From Anthopleura xanthogrammica (lineage: Eukaryota; Cnidaria; Anthozoa; Actiniaria; Actiniidae), in assembly GCA_964019055.1 (NCBI GenBank), contig OZ025216.1:10681914-10745913 (forward strand): 64,000 bases of DNA, given 5' to 3'. A program made the translations under genes and the position numbers. Under the pieces are notes generated by a model. That model made no database searches, was not told the origin of the DNA, and saw only the letters and a program-made list of their open reading frames with translations. Shown one piece after another: positions 1 through 11,500 of the stretch (position 1 is the first letter of the stretch; each line of letters begins with the position of its first letter).

Positions 1-317
1 AAAACCTAATCAGTACTATAATCGTATTAGGAAAAAAAAAATTTATTATTCTTCAAAGTAAGAATTTTATTATTTTTTTGCATTTTCTACTCTGATCTCA
101 TTTCCTTTAAACGGTAAATTATGAAAATAATTTTCAAAGGATATACTGTATTGTTGCTGATTTTTAATATCTCATAAGGCACAGTACATGCAGATCTAGA
201 ACAGTAAAACAATTACAGTTTTTCCTGTCTTGTTCGTTTTGTGCAAACTAAATATTTTTATTGACTTGATTTTTTAAAAATAGTTTATTGAGTTCTTAAA
301 AGACATTGTCTGAAATA

Positions 318-459
318 CCTGGGCTCTGCCTCCCTGCTAGCAGAGTCTCGCGTGTAGACAAATTCTGGCAGAGAAAATGGGAGACTCTTTGATATACCAT
401 TTTTCCTGCCAAGATTCGTCTACACGGGAGACTCTGCTAGCAAGGAAGCAGAGCCCAGG
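318..459. repeat. Foldback (MITE-like) element
   Basis: Two inverted arms of about 54 bp (318-372 and 407-459) face each other around a short AT-rich loop. The outer ends read cctgggctctgcc and, in inverse complement, the same with few mismatches. No coding capacity. Clear target-site duplication was not identified. Confidence 0.8.
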
Positions 460-879
460 TTACTTCATGAGCATAAAGCCACTCATGGCCAACATTGTTC
501 TACGAGTGATGAAGGTTACGTAAAAAAATCGCATTCAGTGATTGCAGAACATGATACGCAGTTTGGATTAGATAACATGCGGTTCGGAATACGGAAAAAC
601 GTGCTTGCAAAACGTTAATTTTCTTGAGAAAATTGAATTCTAAATAATGAACTTACTTGGCTTGGAGGCATTGCTATAACGAGCCTTTTGAAGTCAAAAC
701 CAGTCTTAACTACCACCGACCTTACTTAAAACTCATATTAGCCATTTTTGTTTAATAGATTTTTTTTTTCAATTATCATGATTAGACAAATGAAATATTT
801 ATCAAAACGCAAAGTGGAAGAAAAAATAAATAAAAAGAACAGGAACAAGAAACGCACGTACACGTTACGGATAACCCAC

Positions 880-970
880 AACACTGAAATGGCTTTCCTT
901 TGCTATTACGGCACACCTTAACACTGGAATGGCTTTCCATTGCTATTACGGCACACTTCAACACTGAAAT
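880..970. repeat. Short tandem repeat, about 40-bp unit
   Basis: The motif aacactgaaatggctttcc recurs at 880, 920 and 960, with cattgctattacggcacac between copies. A related motif (aacaatgaaatggcttt) recurs near 38.47 kb and near 35.59 kb, so it is probably a fragment of a dispersed repeat. Confidence 0.6.
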
Positions 971-1421
971 GTTGCAGCCATATTGTTTAGCAAAACAATT
1001 TGGGAAACGAAAAACTCAATTACTCGTCATAAATTATTGCATCGTTCCTGCCCTACAACATGGCCGCCATGAAACCACTCCATAGACCCGTTCCACTTTG
1101 CCGTAATGTGGTTTTCTCGTTTCCGGCGAACCAATATCAAATTATCTACTTAGATTTTCCTGGTAAATAGAGGATATTACCAGACAAATCCCGGGGGAAA
1201 AAAACGTCTGATTCTGAGTGAGAGAAAATAGGATGTGACGTCATCGATATCTTCACGTGTGAGGATATGGAAAATATGTCACTGAGGTCCCGGATGTAGT
1301 CCGTATGAAAAATACGAGTGGCGTATTTCTCAGTAAAACACAAGCATCTATTTAATAAAAAAAGAAAATGTTTCAAGAGAATGACGTGATAATGAAATGA
1401 ACTTATATCTTTGGTTTCCAG

Positions 1422-3307
1422 CTCCCTGGAAGAACTTCATGCCACGGTCGTATCGTCTTCACCTCGTCACCAGGTCGCTCGCCTTCTCGAGGGGAATCAT
1501 GGAGTATGGTGCACTATACGAGGGTATGAAATATTTCAATACAAATAACCTCTTAATAATGTTGAGTGTCAATAGATAGGAATTTATCATTTCAGGTCAT
1601 CGTGGGTAATGCTGATAGATCAGAATTCCTACGATTTCTTGCTGAAAATCGATGTTGCTCTTGACACGACAATTATAGATGCTGTTAGCGAGTCGCAAGT
1701 AAGTCGTGGTATCCATCATTTTTACAGGGCGATATAGAAAGATATGCCGTCCATGTTGAAGGATACAGCTAACAACTGAAGAATGTTTTGATATAGAGAA
1801 ATCTTTTGTTAACAATCCTCCAACATGGCGGCGATGGCTTCACATTAATTCAAAGATTTAGCGGCCATGTTGGTGTACATCACGATAGAAGGCATAGAGG
1901 AATCTTTTGTTAACAATCCTCCAACATGGCGGCGATGACGTCACGTATACTAGGAATCTCGAAACTTCAACCTCGTAACCATAAATTTGTCTCACTCATA
2001 CGTCATCTGCTAATGACAAAATGCTTGTTTCGTTTTAAGGTCACCGTATCCCCATTTCAAGAATCTCGAATCACAACCGTCATGCCATTCGCTGATGAAT
2101 TATGGGTAGGATTGGGTAACGGTCAAGTGCTGATATTTGATTTGATTGAGAATGAAACTTCAAGCGAAGAAGAAGACTGGGTCGAGAGCAGTGATTCACG
2201 TGATCAAACCGGTAAAACTTATTAATTAATTTCGTTTGAAGTCACGTACGATACATTCATTTCGTAGATGACATCATGTGAATATTCTAGCGCGGGAATG
2301 ACGATCTATATTTAGGAAAATTAACACTGTATAAATTTATTAATTTATCTCTAACAGAAGATGAACGGGAAAGTCAGAGTCGGTATCGCGAACGACCAGA
2401 AATGTCTGACAAAGCAAGCAACGAGTTTAAGTTTTCTTTGAAAATGAGAGTACAATATAGAGTGAGCGAGGAAGCCATCCGATCACTCGAGGTTTTAAGG
2501 TAAAAATGTTGTTCGTTTTCCTGTTTTAAAGATTTTAAGTCTCAATAAATGTTGCTCTCAGTGGCCACCTTGTATATAAATTTTCTTTTTGCAACGCAAT
2601 AAAAATGCGCGGTAACTTCCACACTATCTTGTTTCCCGTATCATCGCATCTTGTCCCAAAACTTAAACCATTCGAATTCGTTCATCGAAGATCTTACTCA
2701 ACAGAGAAACTGAAGATCCAATGGTCCTGAGCTGCGCCAGCACGCTGAGCCCAGAAGGAGGTCTTTCTATTTGGCAAAAACAAGCAACTCAAGATGTAAG
2801 TAAATCGTCCGTTAATAAAAATGACATTTCTTTTCTTTAAACCTTTGCGTTCCGTCTTATTCCTATTCAATTTGGTTTTTAAAAAAATCATTTCCGGTTG
2901 AATTACATCCGGCTAATTTTGGCGGGAAAATATTCGTAAGCGGTCGCGCGCATGGCATATTTGCTCTTCTTGGCGCGAAAATAATCTTTGAGTTTATAGT
3001 TTCATTTTTGAAGGACTTTCGTTTAAAAATCAGTTCTTTAAAACTTCGCAGTAGATTTATACAAAATATACTTTTGAAATCAGGGTCTTGTAGATTCATT
3101 GGGAGACTACATTCCTTTCTAAAAGCTTAAAGTTTATTTGCTCTTGTTAATTCACTAAAACAAGAAGGCCTGCTATGGAAATTGCATCAAAATAACTTTT
3201 TAATCAAGTAAGTGTGAGTATTCTTTCTTTTTCAGGGTTTAAATGAATGGCTGAATTATCCTATAAGGCATTCTCAGGCATCAGATGATAAAGTCTTCAA
3301 GGGATAA
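1422..3307 (+). CDS. C-terminal exons of a beta-propeller (WD40-like) protein, partial
   Basis: Six exons join in phase: 1422-1523, 1596-1698, 2040-2211, 2358-2499, 2705-2795 and 3236-3307 (TAA). All introns have GT/AG ends and the codon phases agree. The product is the last ~225 residues of a longer protein. It shows propeller-blade strands such as GVWCTIRGSSWVMLID, ELWVGLGNGQVLIFDL and EGGLSIWQ, with an acidic Ser/Glu/Arg-rich insert (about 50 residues) between the second and third. The blade-insert-blade ending recalls the C-terminal propellers of ROCO/LRRK kinases or of some RhoGEFs, but I cannot decide which. The start lies outside the window. Only the fit of the exons is secure; the family is inference. 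Confidence 0.72.
1801..1937. repeat. Direct repeat pair with YY1-like motif, inside an intron
   Basis: A 36-bp sequence beginning atcttttgttaacaatcc and ending in atggcggcgatg occurs at 1801-1836 and again at 1902-1937, spaced by 101 bp. It lies in the intron between the second and third exons of the propeller gene. Confidence 0.7.
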
Positions 3308-3345
3308 AGAAGGATTATTGATATTGTAGATTTAACTTTGCATCT

Positions 3346-3865
3346 AATGGGCTATTGACTCGTAGACCAAGAGGGCAAGAGGTCTTGTTGTTTCAGTCTA
3401 AACCTAATAATCAGTCAAATAATTGGATACAATTTTGAAAACACAAGTTAGCCACCATTGTTTTAATTTTCAAAACTGGTACTTCTTGCTATGAGTGGTC
3501 TACCACTAGTGGCTCAGCATAGTAACCTATTCTCACTACCAAAACTGCACCTCTATTGTTTGCACTGTTTAACAATTAGTCCTCAAGTCCGAATGGTCTA
3601 CAAGTCAATAGCCCATGAGGCCGAAGGCCGCATGGGCTATTGACTCGTAGGCCATGAGGGCGAGAGGTCTAATTGTTTTAGTAAAAACCTACTAATCGGT
3701 CCAATAAAAGGATGCAAAAAGTTTTGGATTTTGCTTTAAATATATTTTTTTTGGTTTTCAAAACCGGCGCTTTTCGCTACTAGAGGTCTATCACTAATAG
3801 ACCCCTAGTAGCTCAGCCAATCACAGGGCTCGATTGGTGATAGACCATTAGTAGGTTTTTTCTAA
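3346..3865. repeat. Dispersed non-autonomous element, two copies side by side (one diverged)
   Basis: The copy at 3571-3865 runs from aacaattagtcctcaagtcc to gtaggttttttctaa and carries internal palindromes around gggctattgactcgtag. A diverged relative lies at 3346-3540. A full copy in reverse orientation sits at 51449-51744 inside the COLGALT gene, so this is a mobile family and not local structure. No protein is encoded. Confidence 0.8.
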
Positions 3866-5128
3866 ATGAGATTAGACATGGGGAAAAATATTTGGGAGTG
3901 CAAGGTAAAGGTGTGCTCAGCAATATGTGAGGCCAGGAACGTCGCAAGGGGAGGTGGGTGGGTAAATCTGAAATCCCTCCTTTGCTCTCGCCGGCTGGAA
4001 AAGCTGTTTAATTATATGATCTACAGAACCCCAGGGGAGTAAATGTGTCCACCCGTGGAATTCATGCTTCACATGTTATTAATTTGGTGCTGTTTTGTCA
4101 GTGAAAATAGGATTTTTGATAGGAGATTAGTAAGTTTAGATTAGTAATTTTAGCTAGTGACTGACTTTTTAAAAATGGGTTTTTATGGGGCGATAACGAA
4201 AGGCCTTTTGAAAACTACAGAGACAAATAATTTTCATTTTATATATTTTTTATTTCATAGAATTAGTATTAGATTAGTTATTAATAAATAGAAGATAGAG
4301 CCTTGCAAGGGAGCATTCATAATTTTAAGAATGAGGGGAAAGAGAAATATTGGGGTCTTACTGACTTCGTGTTTTGTGGGGGGTGGGGTAGTTTTAAAAA
4401 ACAATTTTTGTACATCAATAGCAAAAGGGTGGAAAATGTTTCAGAGTTAAAAAAGAATATTTATGATAATGTAAAATTGCTGGAATTGAACTCTATTCTA
4501 CTTCTCAGGGTTTTTTTAATGATGATTTAAGTTTGGTCCTCATAGCGATAAACATAAGCACAAGGATCACAATGTCTGGACTATTATGCCTATGCTTATG
4601 TCGCTAGTGAGGACCAGGCTTTAGATCTTTATACAACACTAGAATGGGATCCTTTACCTTCGTGAAAAGATATTTCCCTTAAGAAACGAATGCTTCCTCG
4701 TAAGAGCTACTCTAATATATATTTCCACAGAAAACATAAGAAATAACTTAAAGACCAGGCAAAATCAAAATAATTTTATTATTGAGAAATTATTATAAAT
4801 GAATACAATATTTTCCTTATTTTTACTTTTTATACATTCAATTTTACAATAGCAAAATTGAATTATTTTTTTAAAATAAATGCAGCAACAAAGCCATGAT
4901 TTCTGTCTTTTTTTCCTGAAAACTTCTTTTGCATCTTCAAATTAATTAATTTTATAGTTTTTTCTAACACAATTCATGTAGTTAATTACACTGAATTTTG
5001 TTTGAGTCCATGTTATAGCCCTTATGGGTGATTGGAAATTGAAAGATTGCATATTCTTATTTCTGATTCCTTGGACAGCAAATATATTCAGCCCTGTTGG
5101 ATGATGCTCATGTCATACATTGACAGGT

Positions 5129-5245
5129 CTTGGGCCGCCAAACCTTAACAGCTGTCAGATGATGTCGTTATCATACATGGTTCTTTAGGATGGTACGAGA
5201 GTGAGTAACATACTGTACGAGGTGTTCTTATCTATAGTATGGACC
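5129..5245 (-). pseudogene. Partial tandem duplicate of the WDR83 terminal exon
   Basis: About 117 bp closely match 5272-5388, the C-terminal coding part of WDR83, displaced by about 143 bp. A 3-bp deletion and several substitutions are present, including one at the motif cttgacagc that becomes cttaacagc. It lies beyond the WDR83 stop codon, has no splice acceptor of its own and is not needed for an intact protein. It is best read as a recent local duplication fragment within the 3' UTR. Confidence 0.75.
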
Positions 5246-5252
5246 TATGCAT

Positions 5253-7754
5253 TTACTCAGGTTCCCAGTTCTTGGGCCGCCAAACCTTGACAGCCCCGTC
5301 AGATGATGCCGTTATCATACATGGTTCTTTAGGATGGTACGAAAGTGAGTAACATGCTGAACGATGTGCCTTATCTATAGTATGGACCACCTTGGCTTCA
5401 ATGAGATCCCAGTAATAAATGTTACCATCTTCTGAGCCACTAACAATGTGGGTGTCTGTGTTCGTAAAACAGCTGTCAACTTTGTAGTCCTTGTTCTTGT
5501 GTCCTTTGAACCTGTAGAAATACTCAAATGTTGGTGACATTGCCTTACAGTTTGTTTCTGAATACATACCATCCCCATTTTGCATGGGCAAGTTGGCATG
5601 GGTGAGTTGCTCTGTGGAAGAGCTGACCAGATACTCCAGCCAGCGAATAACCAACTGTTACAAAGTAATGGCAGGTAACTTATCAACTGTTACTGACCAC
5701 TTGTCAACATTTTTCCTTTACCTATGGACTTTATGGTTTAAATTGTTTGGGGACGGTACAGAGGAGGATCCAGGACCATCCAAAATACCCTTGCATGCTT
5801 ATTATTGTTTCGTTGGCAGTTTATATGCGTCTTTTTTGTAATGATACTTCTACTAATAATACTAATACTAAGGTGTTGCTTTAGCATTTGATGAAGACAT
5901 GTTTCCCTAATTTGGCAAATAAAAGTAGCCAGTTGTAAGATCTGTACTGAACCTAAATTACTCCAGTATTTTGATGAGTATCTCTAAATTTCTTGAAGAA
6001 TTTAGAATATATATATTGCTAAAAGGTATATATGACATACACTTTACTCTAAGTAATATTTCAGCTATTAAAATGTGAATATGTATAAGTGCATGATGAG
6101 ATAGTCTTGGATCCTCCTCTAGGGATGGTATATTCTGATATGCAATGAAAACAGTAATAAAAATATGAATATTTTAATAACATACTCATTGAGAAGTTCT
6201 CCTGTCTCTTTGTCCAGCAGTCGAATGGTACTGTCCAGAGTTGATGACAGAATACACTGGCTATCCTGAGAAAAGGCAACGCTTGTGACTGGCTCTCCAA
6301 GGAAGTCTGCTACTAATGAGCCCATACGTATGTCATATTTACGGATCTTACAATCCACTGACCTGTAAATGTAAGTTTGTACATGCAGTAGTATTAGAAC
6401 TAGAATTAAGCATAGAGAGCACTGAGTGCAGGTCATTGTCCTTCCAATGTTGACCTTCATGAACTAACCACTTTGCATAAAACTATCTTATATAATGTGC
6501 CTTATGTCATCAAAAGGAATAGTCCCCTTCACAGTTCCCTGCATCATATTAAAAGGTAGCTGTGCCTTTGCATAGAAGTGAGACGAACGGTGAGCTTTCA
6601 ATGATAGACCTTTTTTAACACCTTGGACAATAAATCTTATTATTCATGTTTCTCTATCATTGCAAGCTCAACATTTGTCTCGCTTTGATGCAAAGGTGCA
6701 GCTACCTTTCAAGATGGCACAGGGAACTGTGAAGGTGACTATTCCTTTTGATGACATAAGGCACATTATATAAGATAGTTTCATAGAAATTCATGAACTA
6801 TGAATGTCTTAATATTATTACCCTGTGAGTATTTCATGTTGTGACACTTGGAGTGCGGCTATACTGTCTTTAGCATCATCAATGATTTGAATGGGATCTT
6901 GACTACGAGATCTAGTGTCCCAACATCTGACTGTAGCATCATATGAAGCAGACATGATCACAGTACTGTCAGGCTGATTGAACTTGACGGCATTCACTTT
7001 CTAGAATCAATAACAATATCAATGCTACTATTACTACTCTAATCATTGTTGTTATCAGCATTGTTATCATTATCATCACCATAGACATCATTGCCATCAT
7101 CACCACACCATCATCAATCATCATCACCATCATCATCATTGATCACAACATCATTATCAATCATCATCACCATCTCATCATCACCACCATTATCACCTCA
7201 TCATCATCACCATCATCATCCCCATTATCATCACCACACCATCATCAATTATCATCACCACCACTATCAGTCAATACTATTATCAATACTGCCATTACAA
7301 ATAATAATCACTGGATAATATTGATGATAAATTCTACAAATGTAACAATAAAAAGATTTTATTTAACGTTTCTTATTGAATAATATCAATAAGACATAAG
7401 CGCTCCTTATAATACATCTAATAGTTCGTATTCGTAACTCACAGCGATATGTCCTCTGTATCTTCGTATCACTTGCCCAGTAGTAACATCCCACAGCACC
7501 ACCGTCCTGTCAGCACTACAACTAGCCAGCCTACCACTATCACCTGAGGCTACTGCATCTAGCACCTCGTACCCATGGCCACTGTACGTCTTAAGGAACT
7601 TCCCGCCCTCGCGATGTGGATTCCAGAGCTTTACAAGTTTATCGCTTCCACATGTAACGCAGTAGTTGCCATCAGCGTTGAATCTTACAGCACGAACAGG
7701 TCCTTGATGCCCTGCTAGAAGCGCTGTTTCTTTACAAGGTAAGTCTTTATCCAT
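5253..7754 (-). CDS. WDR83: WD40-repeat scaffold protein WDR83 (MORG1)
   Basis: Four exons on the minus strand (7443-7754, 6822-7000, 6186-6362, 5253-5511) join in phase to 309 codons including the stop. The 308-aa product has the family's usual length (human about 315). It is a seven-bladed propeller: recognisable blades include AVRFNADGNYCVTCGSDK, SGHGYEVLDAV, SADRTVVLWDV, SASYDATVRCWD, STLDSTIRLLDKETGELL and FKGHKNKDYKVDS. In animals this protein scaffolds ERK-pathway components and is also reported in spliceosome and PHD3/HIF contexts; that is family knowledge. The ATG at 7754 is the first in frame and gives a shorter N-terminus than in mammals. Intron 2 carries a foldback element, intron 1 an ATC-rich microsatellite. 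Identification is firm. Confidence 0.95.
6480..6781. repeat. Foldback (MITE-like) element in WDR83 intron 2
   Basis: Inverted arms of roughly 80 bp (6480-6560 and 6700-6781) match nearly base for base; the ends read aaactatcttatataatgtg. The inner arms contain ttcacagttccctg and aaaggtagctgtgcc. A shortened relative with the same inner arms lies at 34350-34578 in another gene's intron, so a family exists. Confidence 0.88.
7021..7300. repeat. Imperfect (ATC)n microsatellite in WDR83 intron 1
   Basis: Imperfect trinucleotide repeat of atc/acc units spanning about 280 bp. The His-rich open frame it creates is not a gene. Confidence 0.9.
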
Positions 7755-8551
7755 ATTACTTCGTGATATATTGTCTACATGTTACCAACAATGAAAACTG
7801 GTATATTTTAAGGCGATTTTTGCAGTTTTATAAAAATCCTTTCTGTTTGTCCGCCATCTTGTTTTTCTGATTCCATAAATATACCGCTGACCGAAACGCT
7901 CGTTTTCAGAAATTTTTGTTAAACCACAGGAACCCCGAAAAGAAAATTTCTCCCAAGTATGTTTTTACCCACACTTCACAATTTCAGATAAACTGATGAT
8001 AAATAATTCGAACTACTACTTACAGCCAATTTACTGTTGATATATATTTTTCCGTTACTCCGCCATCTTGTTTTATTCAGATACCGTGATTTAAGCATTG
8101 CTCTTTCAAACTTTGACCACAGGAAGCCCAGTACGATTAAACTGAATCACACAATTTTCTCAGCGTTTATTTTAACATAGTGTATTTTTACAATGACATC
8201 AAAGATACGATGAAGATATCATTATTATTTGCAGCTTTAGCGTAAAATTATTTTTTAATTATATTTTGATCGTTGATGATTAAAATATTCCTAAAATGTT
8301 AATTAATTTGTTACGAGTTTAAACAATTCATATTGTGACTAAACAAAATCAAAATGCTAAAATAATATTATTTTTGGGAGGAGAACTTAGATTATGTAAC
8401 CTGATGTCCCCGTCCCCTCTTTATCTCCCTTTAGAATACATATAATGCAACTTTTCTTCAAAGATTTGAACTAGTTTATCCGATTTCTTCATCCTCACTC
8501 TTGTGATGATGATATCGTGATTATGATGATGATGATGACGACGACGTTTTT
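7755..8551. promoter_or_regulatory. WDR83 upstream region with two YY1-like motifs
   Basis: The motif ccgccatcttg occurs at 7851-7861 and again at 8060-8070 (read on the minus strand, CAAGATGGCGG, the core of a YY1 site), both within 320 bp upstream of the WDR83 start codon. The surrounding ~100 bp look like an old tandem duplication with a period near 208 bp. YY1-type sites are common in housekeeping promoters lacking TATA. The rest, to 8551, is AT-rich and should hold the 3' UTR of the neighbouring minus-strand gene. Confidence 0.5.
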
Positions 8552-11500
8552 TCAGTGTGTTACACCCTCGTCATTCTTTCTGTCAGACGTGAACATTAAC
8601 TGATACACCATCTGGTTTTGTTTGTGGTGTTTGCCGAGTCTGTGATGTCTTCGATTCTTGTGATGTCTTCGATTCTTGTGATGTCTTTGATTCTTGTGGT
8701 GTCTTCGATTCTTGTGGTGTCTTCGATTCTTGTGGTGTCTTCGGCGTTTATGGTGCCTGCGTCTGCGTCTCTTCCTTTTGTCCTCTAAACTCCCTTCCTC
8801 TAGTTCCTGGTCTTCTGCAACTTCTTCCCCTTCAGATTCATTTGGACGGTCGACTTGCCCTTCCTCGAAGTCTTCTGACATCTTTTCTGTTGGTTCGTAT
8901 TCAGAATATCCTTTCAATCCATCTTGCGTCTCTACACCAACTTCTTTATCACTGCTGTCAATCTGGTCTTGTTTGTTATGCTTTCCACGTCGGTGATGCC
9001 TTCCACGTCGGTGATGCCTTCGATTCTTGTGGTTTCTTTGATTCTTGTGATGTCTTCGATTTTTGCGATGTCTTCGATTCTTGTGTCGTCTTAGATTCTT
9101 GTGGTGCCTTCGCCGTTTGTGTTGTCTGCCAGGTCTTCGTCTCTTCCTTTTGTCCTGTAAACTTTGTTCCTCTATTTCCTGGTCTTCTGCAATCTCTTCC
9201 CCTTCAGACTCAAGAGGGTTGTCATTTGGACGGTCGACTTGCCCTTCCGCGTAGTCTTCTGACATCTTTTCTGTTGGTTCGTATTCAGAATATCCTTTCA
9301 ATGCATCTTGCGTCTCCACACCAATTTCTTTATCACTGCTGTCAATCTGGTCTTGTTTGTTATGCTTTCCACGTCTGTGATGCCTTCCACGTCGGTGATG
9401 CCTTCGATTCTTGTGGTTTCTTCGATTCTTGTGATGTCTTCGATTCTTGTGGTGCCTTCGCCGTTTGTGTTGTCTGCCAGGTCTTCGTCTCTTCCTTTTG
9501 TCCTGTAAACTTTGTTCCTCTATTTCCTGGTCTTCTGCAACCTCTTCCCCTTCAGACTCAAGAGGGTTGTAATTTGGACGGTCGACTTGCCCTTCCGCGA
9601 AGTCTTCTGACATCTTTTTTGTTGGTTCGTATTCAGAATATCCTTTCAATTCATCTTGCGTTTCCACACCCACTTCTTTATCACTGCTGACAATCTCGTC
9701 TTGTCTGTTATGCTTTCCACGTCTGTGTTGCCTTCTATTTTTGTGGTGCCTTCTATTCTTGTGGTGCCTTTGATTCTTGTGGTGTCTTCGATTCTTGAGG
9801 TGCCTTTGATTCTTGTGGTGCCTTCGATTCTTGTGGTGCCTTCGCCGTTTGTGTTGTCTGTGTCTTCGTCTCTTCCTTTTGTCCTCTAAAGTTTGTCCCT
9901 CAATTTCCTGGTTCTCTGGAACCTCTTCTTCTTCGATTTGACTCGGGTCCTCATTTTGGTGGCCGACTTGATCTTCGGTGAAATCAACTTTTATGGTTTC
10001 AGCTTCTTCATATTTTGGTGAAATTTGTTGTATAGTCACTTCTCCATCATGATTATAAATGTCGACTTCATGATCTTCATGTTTTCTCCCTTTGCGACGA
10101 TGACGTCTGGAGTGCTTCCCCCTGTGGCGATGTTTCCTATGTCTCCTGTGTTTTCGACGTTCCATCTTTTTTCTATCCTCGAATTCAATATCATTAGAAA
10201 CATTTGTTTCTTCTGCGGGTGTTTTTACCGACACGCTTTGAACAGCTGGAGATATTTCTTCTTTTGGAAGGCCTGAAATTCCTATATTGACTTCAAGGAA
10301 GGTCCCGAAGTCTGGATTTTGAATACCAGAGTTTTCTCCAGGTTTCTGCTCTGAACCTTGGACCACGTTGCCTTGAGAATCCTTTGTTTTTGACTCTTGT
10401 TGTGCATTTATTTCCTTGGGTGTCTTATTATCCTCATCAGCAACTTTATTTGCTGACGGTCCCGTTAGTTTAGAGTTCTCATTTGCTTTGATTACTTTCT
10501 CTTGTCGCTTTGGTTCAATGTTTATGTTAGGCTTGAAAGCAGACTGGCTAACTGCCTTATCCTTGACTTCTTTATTCTCCACAGCGTCTGGATTAGAATC
10601 ACCATTTTGTGCAATTGCTGGAGCAAAGTTTATTCTAACGACTGATAAAACTTTACCTTGGCTTTCCTTGGGGTCAGCTTCAACATCTTGAGGTTTGGTC
10701 ACGGAATTGCTAGAAACGTCTGGAGAACTAGACGAGGGTTTATCTTCTTTTTGTTTCAGTTCTTTCTCTGCTTTTTCCATGATGAGAGCTTCTTGTGGCT
10801 TCTTCACTGGACTGTTTTGTCGTTGTGCGATTCCGATAAGCGCACTTGGCTCTTGGTCCTCATGTTTGTCTTCATTTTGTTGCTTTGCTTCGAGTTTTTG
10901 CATCAAACCTTTATCATTCTTCGCTTTCTCGTCTTTAACTTCAACCTGTTTCGTTTCTTTTCTTTCTTTGTCATTCGATTTTTGAACAGTTGCTTTAGGT
11001 TTTTCAGCTTGCTGTTGGTAGAACACATCTAGGGCCTTTTCAAAGTTATTGTGTATTAAGTCCTGGGGATCCTTGCTTCTCGGACGAGCCACGATTCCAC
11101 TTTCTTTGTCCTTGACTTGTTTTTTACCTTTTATTTTATTCTCAGGAGTATCACTTTTGTTGTCATCTTTGCCAGCTTCTTTCTTGTCAGCCACATTTTT
11201 GTTACTGCTTTGAGTTTCTTCATCTTCGTCTTCATTCGACTCTTTAGTTACATCTGGAACTTCGGTCGACCCTTCCATGTTAAGAAATTCCCCACTGGAC
11301 GAATCCTTTGGTTCTTCTTTATCTTCCTCATCCGCATCGCTTTCTGAAACCTTCTCTTTTCTGTTAAGAGTCAGTTCCTCCTTGTTGCCATTTTGAGCGA
11401 CGTCTTCCAAACTTAAAACACGTGGTGCAGAAGGGTGCGTGTGTTTACTATGATCTATAGACGATCTAAAAGGTACTGGAGCCGCTGAAAATGGCAGAAT

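Larger units (their letters stand above)
1..1421. other. No gene recognised; intron or upstream sequence of the beta-propeller gene
   Basis: No convincing coding exon is seen. The stretch holds a foldback element (318-459) and a short tandem repeat of about 40 bp (880-970). The first recognised exon on the right starts at 1422 in phase 2, so at least one earlier coding exon must exist, probably beyond the left edge of the window. Confidence 0.6.
3308..5252. other. Intergenic, repeat-rich; probable 3' UTRs of the flanking convergent genes
   Basis: Between two convergent genes. It contains an old and a younger copy of a dispersed element (3346-3865), AT-rich unique sequence, and a partial duplicate of the WDR83 last exon (5129-5245). 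A minus-strand AATAAA (4775-4780) could serve WDR83. The open frame at 4303-4530 lacks splice context or recognisable domains and is not called. Confidence 0.55.
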
